The notes below the pieces were generated by a model. The model searched no databases. It was not told where the DNA came from and saw only the letters and a list, made by a program, of their open reading frames with translations. Shown here in pieces: positions 38,901 through 50,900 of a DNA stretch of 64,000 bases (its first letter is position 1; every line of letters begins with the position of its first letter). The stretch is taken from assembly GCA_964036195.1 (NCBI GenBank), contig OZ038456.1, positions 15,996,001 to 16,060,000 of the forward strand, written 5' to 3'. Made by a program: the position numbers and the translations under genes. This stretch comes from Sphaerolaimus hirsutus. Taxonomy: Eukaryota > Nematoda > Chromadorea > Monhysterida > Sphaerolaimidae.

Positions 38901-41900
38901 TTTTTCTGCAACTGCTTCAATCAGAGTTGCGGCAATTGCATCACTGCACAGAGCTTTTTGAAGTCCTACATCACAGGACATTTTTTCTGTGCCATGTTTT
39001 GTGATGTCCATCGCAGTTTCTGCTTCTGGGAGCTCAATGACTGTTACCTGTACTGTCATTTCTTCTTGTCTCTTCTCTGCTGTGGTGGACATTACAACAT
39101 CTGACATTTCAAAGTGCAGTTGCGCTGATGTGCCCACTTTACTTGCAATGTCAATATGTTTTTCACACAGAGCACTTTCGTCAGGCCTGTGTAAAATCAG
39201 GCCAAAGTCAATTCTCTCCTTTGGCATCTCGTGTAGTTCAACGTCACATGTGGCAGTAGCATGGTCATTCACATAGATGACAGCCACTACCTCAGCATGT
39301 TCTGCAGATTTCTCAATGACACACTCTGACATAATGATGCCAGGTTTGACAGGCTTGATATTTGCTTGTATCTGCTCGATATTACTCTCAGCAATGACAG
39401 CGTCTAGATGCTCTTGTGAAATCTGTTTCTTCAAGTATATTCCCACTTGATGTTTTTCCATTGTGTCTTTACTTAGGCTTTGTTTCACTATCATTTCTGG
39501 GAAAGTGTGGGTGCATTGAGGGGAATATGGGACAGGTGATTTCGTGTTCGTGCAGGTGAAAAGTGGTGTGATCCCGGACAACAATTGATGTATGACATTA
39601 CACAGCGTCAATTATACAGAGGTATGTGCTACTTTGTAGAAAAAAGTACCGTATATCACCAAATAAGTCACCACCCTCGAATAACTCCCCGCTCACAAAT
39701 AAGTTCCCCCTCTTGTGAGTGTGAGGAAACTACAACATCCCCCATGAATAACTCCCCCACTGTGATGGGTAAAAAACATTTCACAACAATTCACATGTAC
39801 AAAAAAAAACATTTTATGAATTTAATATGTAAATATATGTATTATCTTGCAGCTGGAGTTCACTAACATTGATTTAATTGTTTGAATTGTGAATTTTGTA
39901 TTCCTACAAATGATTTATGTTGCCAAATTTACCCAATTTGTACATTTAATTAGTCATACATTTTACTGTAAATTCTAACAAAGAAGAACTCCCCCTCAAA
40001 AACTTCTGACGAAAAAATAACTACCCAGGGGACTTATTTAAGGATATACAGTATGCTATCTCGTCATGCAGACTAACCTTGCACATTTACTTCTACTGAC
40101 TCCACTGGTGATTCTAAACAAAGAGCTTCAACTGTTCCAATCTGTTGTGATTTTGCCAGTTCTGTTTGCACGGTAATGGTTTCAGCTTTGACCCCTTGCA
40201 CTGAAATAGTATCAATTTTAGTAATATGGAAATTAGTGATGGAAAAGCGCCAGAAAAAAGGGCGCCAGGCGCCAATGGCGCCATTCGAAAACAGGGCGCC
40301 AAGCGCCAAGGGCGCCAGAGAAAAAGGGCGCCAAGGGCGCCATGGCGCCATTCGGAAAGTGGGCGCCAGGCGCCAAGGGCGCCACGGAATCAGGGCGCCA
40401 AGCGCCAATGGCGCCATTCCATCACTAATGGAAATGATTAGTACAATATAACCATTTACTACTCACTGTGTAGTGTACTGGTCGCTACTACCATGGGCGA
40501 TTCTAAAACCGTTGCTTCTATTCTTCCTACCACCTCTGCTTTTGCCAATTCTGCATTCAATGTGAACGTGTCTGCCCTTTTTACAGCCACTGAAATGTAT
40601 ATATTGTGTTACATTTTTCAATCGAGAAAATGTGGAAATCGTTGAATAAATCGATTTGAATGAACCCCCTCCCCCCTGCCTTGAGAATGTAAACTTAGCA
40701 TGTATTCTTTACATTGCAGAAGTCGACAATTTTTTTGTGGCAACCAAAAACGGTAAAAGCATTGAGGCATTGACACTATTGTAAATAAACTTGCAGTGAT
40801 ATACTCTTCATACTGTATTCGGCATATCTAATGCTTTGATATAGTAGTAATTTTTACTAGCTGGTGGTAAATTTTACACAAATTAAGCCCCCCTCCATAT
40901 AAAAACCCCCACCATGTGAATACAGCTATAAATGCAACATGAACACTTACTGCTGACTGCTGCCCGCAGTATTGCGAGTGGAACTTCTGCAAAAACTGCC
41001 AAAGCATGTGCAGTGTATGGCGATTTGGACACAGTCGTTTGCATGGTGCACTCCATCTCCTCTAAACCAGTCTCTTCTGTAAAATTTATCAAATTCTGAT
41101 ACTCATGAAATGTTGTAAAATATAAATATTTACCTACATCAACTTTTTGAGTACTTTATGTTTATGATTGATGGCTGTCAAAGGTTGAACAAAAAATTGT
41201 GCATGTTAGGAAAATATTTCAAAAAAAAATTTGTAACATAAAGCTTGAGTGTGCATTTGCGTTAGACACATGCATATCTGATTCATTCCAAATCTCTCAT
41301 CCATACTTGTAAACAGACCTCCAAACACCTTGACAAAGCATTTCGTTGAGCTTTGTCCATGAACATTCACAGCAACACACTCATACAGGCCTTCATCATC
41401 AAAGTCAAGATATGGTATTGTTAGAATACAAATGCCATCCTCATTAGTTGCTGCAATGATATTAAATGTAGCGTATTACGTCGAATTAACCCCCCACCCT
41501 TAAATTGACCCCCCCTTTAATTACCCCCGCCCCATCCTCCTCAGATGACCCCCCCCCCTCAAAATGGGCTGGGGAAATCATACCCCCCTCGAAATACCCC
41601 CCTCCGGAATGATGTACATCATTATGCAACCTACATGATGTATTTATTACTGCTGATTTGTATCGCAGCTACACATAGACTAGTTTGTGCAGATATCTAC
41701 CTTTTTTATGTCCAAATATATCCTGTTTGGATGCATTTATTACCTGTTTTGTGTATGCCTACTCTTTACTACGATCCTTACGAAAATTTCTGACAAAATA
41801 AATGAACCCTCCCCTCGAATACCCCCCTCTAATTAACCCCCCTCAAATATTACTGGAGGGGTATTTCGATGAAATACGGTATACCAAAATATTTGTATTA

Positions 41901-44900
41901 GTTTTTGCAGTGCAAAGGTATTTCCATTTACTTCTTAGATAAGAACAGTGTAACATGAAGGTGCATTAGTTACTTTGTGCTTTGTAGCAGGTTTGGCCAT
42001 TCCTTTGCCATGAAATGGAAGGCAATGGTTGCCCAGTGACAATACACTTGAGTTTCAGTGCATCATGCCTGTGTAACGATGTTTCTGCTGGCAGGAATTG
42101 AGCGAAGATTGGTTGTTGTCCAGTGATCAGACTGCTAGCATCCTCATCAGGTCGATAAAACCCTGCAGTTGATTTTTAGTTATTTAAGTACATGTGCATC
42201 ATTTGAATTTTGGGTCCTGGATGAGTTAGCGTAGTTTTGCATAGACATTCCATTGCATTGTGAGTGTAAGCATAGTTTCGCGTGTAAAGCATGTCAAATA
42301 AAGAATTTTATCATAATGCAGGCACCTGATTAGGACTCTTACTCAACTTGACTTGTGACTCGAGGCTGACTCATAAATGACTCAAGCGAACTCAAAATAA
42401 CAGACTATCAAGCTCATTAAAGAGAAAAGGTGCATTGCAGCAAATCAGTTGATAAAAAGCAATGACAATAATGCAAATCAGTTGATAAGAAGAAGCTACT
42501 ATAGTGCAACATTTCAAATCTGCTGTGCACTTAATTAGGTAGATTCAATAAGTAAGGCAAATCTTTTACACAGTGGCCTAAACCTAACAACCTCAGTTTG
42601 TTGGACTGATAGATCCATGCAAACAGTCTACATAGTTTGAAAAGGAGAGCTGAATAATGTCATGTGATATTATTTGATGATGATTTTGGTGTTTTGTTTC
42701 AAATATTCAATTGAAATGTGTAGTTTGTAGTTTTAAGTTTGAAATTAAAACATTATGTAGTTTGGGGCAGCAGGTGATCATTTTTGCACATACTGACATG
42801 GATGTTCGGCCTATGACATCTATCAACATTTGAACTGCCTGGTAAAGTAGAAAAAACACGTTGATCAATCATCACCAAATGATAGAGAAAGCATTACTGC
42901 AAAACTGATTGCAGTTCTCCAGAAAAAAAAATATAAAATTTATTTGGACAATACTTATGATGTAGAAGTATTTGTAGGATGTGTAAATTTAAGTAATGTG
43001 TGGGACGCGCACGGCCAGTAAATTTGCCTTCCAAATTGTATTTCAGTGCTGCTTCCATATTTTTTCACTGTGTGCATAATTAACAGTTGGAATAAGAAAA
43101 TTGTCCTGTTCATTTTTAATTACTGCTGTGTCTTAATTCAGGAAAGGACCAATATTGTCTCCATGTAACTTGTTTCACTAACCAGCTGAAACATCAAGCC
43201 TGCATGTGGTTCTGGCCTCCCCAGCATCATTTGTTGCAATACAGGTGTAATTACCAGTTGATACGGGTGCTTGCAACTCCAGTATGCATATTCCATCCTC
43301 ATAGATAATGTGCCTGTTTTTGTAATGTTATTGAGATTGTGAGGCATCCACTTCTACAATTCGATAACTTTTAAAATTCAAACATTGAGTTAAGGTTGGA
43401 AATGACATCTACAATTGGTCCCATACGTTTTTCACCATTTTTTAACTTGCCCCCAATCCAAATTATCACTTAAAAATGTTGTTGTTTTTTCAACTTAAGC
43501 TATGCCTAGGAAAAACGCAATTGTGTCTTTGGCGCTCGGTGTGATATTTCTGTGTTGCTCACTAATAACACATTGGTGTTAGAACCAACTTAAAAAGTGG
43601 CATGGCAAAATTGGCACTAGGTCCCTAAAACGTGGCGCTATATTTTTGGCACATGGTGCCATAATTACAGTGCCATTTGCATCCCGGAAAAACCAAAAAA
43701 TATAATGTATGAACCCTTCTCACCCTTCATCCACAGGCTGCCCTTCATGCTGCCATTCCACAGTTGGCATAGGCAGACCTCTCACATTGCATTTGAGCCT
43801 GATGGTCTCCCCAGTCACACTGGTGTGTTCAGCTAGCGGCTGTGTAAATATCGGCGCTTGGTCAGCAACTGACGATGCTGATTCGGTGATGTCGATTTCT
43901 GAAATGTGACAAATGATAGAGTTTTGATCATCTGTAATCCACTTTTTCTATGTTTCTGTTGGGTTTCCTTGAAGTACCCCCTCGAAATAACCACCTAAAA
44001 ATCAGTGCTATGAAAAAAATCCCCCCTCGAAATACAAAATTAGTGTCAAAATAATTTAATTGCCAAAAACTGCATTTTGTGACCTATGTAATGCAGAACA
44101 CCGTTAAAAACAATGACTGAGTTACGTTAGGACAGGGCTTATACAATCTCCATATTTACTTTTTTTATAAGTTTATAGATGCTTATATTGGTTACTGTTG
44201 CATTCTTCTACGACTGCATATGTTACAGATAACAAATAAGTACTAATAGATAACAATAAATTCTGGCGAAATATGAACTTCTCCTCGAAATAGCCCCTCG
44301 ATTAACCTCTCTCAAAATATACACCTTGAAAAAACCCTTGGGGTATTTCGAGGAAATACGGAAAATGTCTGGCAAAAATACTGATGGAAAAGCGCCAGAA
44401 AAAAGGGCGCCAGGCGCCAGTGGCGCCATGGCGCGGCGCCCTTTGGCGCCCTCAAATGGCGCCAGCGCCATGTCGCCATTCCATCACTACTGGCAAAGGC
44501 ACAAACGAACCAGTGACAGTAAGCGTGGTGGTCGTCCGCACCTGACCAGCGCTATTTGTTGCCACGCAAGTATATGTGCCCGAGTGCAAGTGTGCCAATG
44601 GCGCGTGTATGTCGAGCAGGCAAACACCATCTTCGAATGTCGTCCTAATGCCTTTTTCTGCCCTGACCGCTTGTCCATTCTTATACCTGAATTGTGATGA
44701 TGTGGTGAGATACTGGCATACTGTATAATCTTGAATACGACCCAGGGAGTTGTTATTTCGTCTGAAGTTTTGGAGGGGGGGGGGAGTTATTTTGTTCCTC
44801 AGAATTTGGACTTCATTCATTGTACGAATGCATTTTTCAACTCATAATCCAGGTATTTAGCATCTCAGTGTTTATCGTCATCCGGAAGATTCGAATACAC

Positions 44901-47900
44901 ATTGTGGTTGTGGATACACATATCAAATAACCCAGAGCCAGAGGGGGTAGTTATTCCAGGAGAGGAGTTATTCAAGGGCGGTGGGTTCATTTTTCGTCAT
45001 CTGGCCAATAGAGTGGAGTTATTCAAGGGTGGACGTTATTTAAGTGGGGTCTTATTCAAGGATATACTGTATTTATGTTAATGTGGCTTTTCGTATTCTA
45101 GTGTTCGACTTACCATTTGACCTGTGGTATGGGCTGCCCAATGACATTGCACTTGAGTCTCAGCGGGCGTGTTTCCACTGCTTCCAAATGTTCGTGCAAT
45201 TCCAGTGTAAAATGTGGTGCTTCATTAATCGTTTCACTGGTCGACAGAATGTCTGTGAAATATGCTGCATTATGTTGCTTGAATTTGTTAGATCATATGA
45301 CACACTCTTAAAGTAGAAATTGGTAAACATTACTTAGAATTTCCAAGTCTGAAGTGTTGTGCACACTGTCCAGATATAAAAAAAGTCTGCGCCAGCACAG
45401 CAGTCCTTAAAAATGTCAATATTTATACGCCACTTCGATGGATTTAGAAATTTTGAACATCTAGCGGTGGGGTAAGTTGAATACAGCACAGTTGCGATAA
45501 TGTATTTATTCCAATTTTCTTCTTATAGAATAGCATACCTCCAAACGTTTTGGTTCTTTTTCACTCACAAAAAATATAAAGACGGCCTGCAATAGAACAG
45601 CGTCCACTAATAGAATGGCAGGCAGAAATATGTAGGATGCAAAAAAACCCCACATGGATGGCAAGAACTTTCCAGTAAATGATGATTCAGAGGCTCTATT
45701 TGCTTTATATTTTGTTTTGTTTGAATTGATGCCCTGGTATTGAAATGTTGCCCAAGTTTCATAAAAAAATATTTCTAATGGAAAATGTGTGAAAAATCCT
45801 GAAAAAACAACTTATAGTAGGTATTATTTAATAATAAATATGTGGCTTTACTTGGAAAAACATGGTAGAATATAATAAAAATTGTTGACAACTATTGCGT
45901 AGAAAGAAGGGCAGCTTCAACATAACGGCGGGTAAAAAGTTGATGGAAAAAATTAGGAGGGCACTCTTCTATTAAACAATACGGTATCTCACTTGTCATG
46001 ATGAAAAGTAACTCTCTGGGGGCTTAGTCAAGACCGCGTTATGCAATATCGAGTAAGTTGATTTCTACCACAACATTCCCTCCCCACAACTAAACATTTT
46101 CTAATGTACCCCAGCGATTTTACACTTGTAGCCACTAGCCACCTACACTAGCCACTAGCCACCACTTTACTGCCTAAAGCGACCTGTAAAGTGGTTATGA
46201 ATTTTAGCACAATTTTTTCAATTATGCACCGTAAGTTGCGTAAAAATTACAGCATATAATTTTAAAAAATTTAAAAATTCATAATTTCTAGTACAATAAA
46301 TATAAACTGATGAGCTTTGGACACAAGAAACATCTGACATTTTGACTGAAATTACAATGTGTATCTTTATCCATTCACCTGTAATTAATTTTACGCCAAA
46401 AAATCAATTTTACACAGGGTCAAATTTTACGCGAGCTGTAATCGACCCTTAACACCTATCCATTCCTAATGACCAGAGTAATAGCATATCTATGCCTTTG
46501 GTGACAATTTAAACATAACAAAGCAGCAAGTTTCGAAACTACCCCAACATGTAAACGGCTTATGGAAAGTGAGTACAGAAATGTGTTTACTTTTGGTACT
46601 GCATCTGTTAAGTGCTACAGGGCAAAAACATCTCAACTGTGGATGGAATATGTATTTGATTTTGCTTTGTGTACCTTTAGCACTGTGTATGATCTAAATT
46701 TATTGGGATGGGCGTTTTGCATTCAAGTGCTGGGTTTCACTGGTTTTTCCTTTGAATCAAGTAGTTTATTACCAAAAAAATATCATTCACCGAGTTTCTT
46801 CTTTCGTTACTAGTTTTGACAATAAATATCTAGGGTGCACCGCCCAGACTTTGGAATGGTTTTGTTTCACTGAACTGTTCCTTTATCTGAAACTACTTGA
46901 TACTGACAACTTTTTAGTTATTGGTAATTTTATACATTTAGATACACCTAGCTAATATTCTGAGTTCCCAATGTGTGTGTATGTGTGCAGAACAGCATTC
47001 AAAATAATTTATGCTGGTTCACTACTTTTCAGACTGAGCAAATACCCAGAAATTTTAGTAAGTGGAAGTCATATGACAAACTGCACGTTCCATTTACAAT
47101 GTATGTACCGTATTTCCTCGAAATACCCCCGGGGGGTTTATTGTTTCATAGTGAGATTTTTGAGGGGGGGTTAAACGAGGGGGGGGGGTTTATTATTTCG
47201 CCAGAAATTTTTTGAAAAGCAAGTACTAAATTGTCGTCTGAAACGTACGCAGACGTCAAAAATGCAACAAAAATCGCCATTTATAAGACTCTAAAGACTT
47301 GTATAAGTGTGTAGACGTATAATCACTGTTCTCACATAACAGAGTCATCGTTTTTAACGTGTGTTTTGCATTAACCAGATGACAAACCGCAGCCTTTGTC
47401 ATTTACGTTCTCTATACACTAAATTGGGGGGGGGTATTTCGAGGGGGGGGGTTTATAAGTTCATAGTGTCCATTTTGAGGGGGGGTATTTCGAGGGGGGG
47501 GTATTTCGAGGGGGGGGTATTTCGAGGAAATACGGTATTATGTATTCTTCACCGGTATGAATATGCATTCACAGGTAGTGCACTGCGCATTTATGTACCA
47601 GTCGACGGATGAATTTAACAAAAAAGAATTCACATTGAAACATTTGTGATATAAAAACACTGTGCACCCATTTTGAACTTTTTTCAAATGTCAAACATTT
47701 TTCAAACATACCTTGCTGATCCAATTGACAACATGTTCGCGCCACGCCGACGGAATTGCTGGCGACGCACACAAATTCCGATCCCAGCACCGGTGATGGC
47801 ATTTTCAGCAGACAAATTCCATCCTCGTAAATTTCGGTGAAACGGCTGAAATTCGTATTATCATGTTTATTATGTAAATATAAACCAGCGTTTGCAGTTG

Positions 47901-50900
47901 ACGCAAAATTAACGGTGAAATGTAAAATAAAAAGGACACTGAAAAATTTTATTTTCATGTTTTCAGCTTTTTATTCAAGAGTCAATTTTTCTTAAAAACT
48001 GATCATTTGACGGATGCTTTTTTCCAGTTTGAATGAAAAACGTATAATAATGGGGAACGGACCGGCATAAAATCAACTATGTTTTTATGTATTTTGCGTT
48101 GATCATTGCATTCAACTATCCTAAATATGTCGGAGGTCAGAAATTCAGAATAATTTCGGATGTCCCGAAACTACAGGGTGCGGCAATTTAGAGCTACGCT
48201 TCATTGGGCGGTCGGATTAATGTCAAATTTTAGGTCAACATTGACAACTACATAGGGAAGGATCCGTGACAATATGGATGCGATAGCACCATTAGCATTC
48301 GAAAAATAACCCGTGATTTATATTTTTGAAAATCACAATAAATATAAATAACCCGTGATTTATATATATTTATATTTTTTCCAAATTCTGAGTGATATAT
48401 TTATATATATTTTTTAAATTTGAAAAAAAATCACTGAGAAAATCACTCATACTTGATACATTGTGGTGCAATGATTGTGCTTTATGACTAAAACATGCAA
48501 TCTGTGCAAGAGAAATTTGCAGGGATTTTCTCCAGAAAATCGCTCTGCTCATGTAGAGCATTATTGGGTTAAAATTGTATTTGAAGCAGGTAAATATTGT
48601 TAGCCTACACACACTAGTTTTCACCCTGACTTTTTTGAAAACTGAAATGGCCAAAAATGGTGACATGTTTCCATCAAGTTTTCCACTACTGAATGCTATA
48701 TACCATATTTCCTCGAAATACCCCCTGTTGAGAAATACCCCCCTCAAAATGGGCACTATGAACTTATAACCCCCCCCCCCCCTGTCGCGAAATACCCCCT
48801 TAAAATGGGCACTATGAACTTATAATCTCCACCCTCTCTTAATACCCCACCCCAATTTACTGAATAGAGAACATAATGCAGTTTGTGATCTGGGAAACAT
48901 AGAACACATGTCAAAAACAATCATTGTGTGATGTTAGAACTGGTTATATACTGTCTACATACATATATAAGTCCATAGAGTGTTATAAATGGCAGTTTTT
49001 GTTGCTTTTTTCAATGTTTGTGTACATTTCAAACAACAATTTAGTAATGGGATTTGAAAAATTTCTGGCAAAATGATAACCCTCCCCCCCTCAAAATACC
49101 CCTCTCATTTGACCCCCCTCAAAATTTCCACTCTAAAAAATAAACCCCCCAGGGGGTAATTTGAGGAAATACAGTATGTTCAGTTTTCACATATTGCATG
49201 AATTTTGGCAAATCACTAATTTGATCACAACTTAAACTCAAATGATGGCAAATGATGACATCACTATCAATTAGTTTTCATTTTGTATGTGACAAAAATG
49301 TAAACTGTTTTAATAACTTTTTATTTATGTCATCCCGCTATGAATTCTATGGTTATGTTTAAGGTATAAAGCATCTCTCCATCTTTTAACATACTTTTCT
49401 GAAATAAAACATGACTTTAAATCAAAAAATTCCAGGTTGATGTGATCAAAAATTTTCTACAGTGATTGCAAGCTCAGTTTACCATTTTTGAAAACTGATG
49501 ATGCTTGGTGACATGCAACAATGTTGGCTGTTGTCAAATATTGGGAACAACTGTGGAAAACTGTCACAATGGTGTCACCAGAGCCACTAGTGTTATCACA
49601 ATGTTGCCAAAATGTAGCCATGTGCCCAAAAATGAGTTTTCACAGCACATCACCAATGAAAAAGTGCTGAGCATGAGCACCTATTTAGTCAAACGTCCAT
49701 TGCCACAACCAGGCGCTATAGGTTGAGAGCTAAATATTTGCAGTGCAAAATATTTTTGAACTTTTCATTGAGGTTGAACTGAAGGTTGAATTTTTCTGTG
49801 ATATTTGCTTGATGTTTTCACTTGTAAAATACTGTATAAATGAATACTGCTTGTGGAATGATAATAAATGGACTGTGGTATCTTAGAGTAAATTTTTTGT
49901 GCTTGCAAATGGTAAATAAAGCCCAGAATATGGCTTAAAATTGAAATAAAGCGCAAGTGATTTTTTGAGATTTTTTTTGAGCTGAGAGTTATTTTTTCAG
50001 TAATTTAATTATATTTTCTGGAGACCTAGAGTGATTTATATATATTTATATTTTTTCCAATATTGGAGTGATATATTTATATATATTTTCCAAAAAATAT
50101 GTGATTTATTCGAATGCTAAGCACCATTTGTTCGCAAGTTATTCATGCAAACACCAATAATTGTCGCTTTACTTTACCTTGCTTTACAAACAATTACGCA
50201 AGTGTCTGCCGATTGATAAGGCGGATTAGTGGCGCGCGCACGCATTTTGGCATGGCACTGTGAAAATAAAGAGAGAGAAAAACAGAAAAACAATCCCAAT
50301 CCCGATCCGAGTCCCGAAAAGTGGATCCCGTTTGAATCCCATCATGGGGTGGTGGTAAATTGACAATTACGCGTTTGCATCAATAACATGAGAACGAGTG
50401 GAGCTATCGCAACCATATTTTCAGGGATCCTTTCCTATTTAGTTGTTAATGTTGACCTAAAATTTGATGTTGATCCGACCACCCAGTGACAAGTTATTCG
50501 AAATGTAGAGTGTAGGTCTAAATTGCCTCACCCTGTATGTACTAGACCAGTGATAAACTTACGTATCATTCTCATCGATTGGTTGTCCATCAATGAGCCA
50601 ATTCACAACTGGCGCTGGATGTCCGGTGCATATGCATTTGAGTGTGAGTGGGTTGTCAGCCTCTGGTGCCAGTCTCTCGCACAAAGGCAGCGTGAATGCA
50701 GGCACCTGAATAGATTCAGACATTGTTGATAAATATTGTATGTGTAAAGATAATGCATTTGCCAAAAACCGGAAAAAAAGAATTATGCAATTGTGCAATA
50801 TAACACCTGGGGACTTATTCAAGTTCTTGCGGTACTTAAAATACAGAATGTATTTGCTCCGATTACCTAGAAACCGGTCATAAATCTCCCAAACCCGCCC

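Noticed and set aside
40176..40451. Ala/Arg/Pro/Gly-rich frames over 40.1-40.45 kb (both strands)
   Set aside because: Translations of the GGCGCC array of the hAT MITE plus part of e35.
50810..50835. Isolated right-end-like sequence of the TA family (ACTTATTCAAG...GCGGTA)
   Set aside because: Only one end with weak similarity; not enough to call an element.
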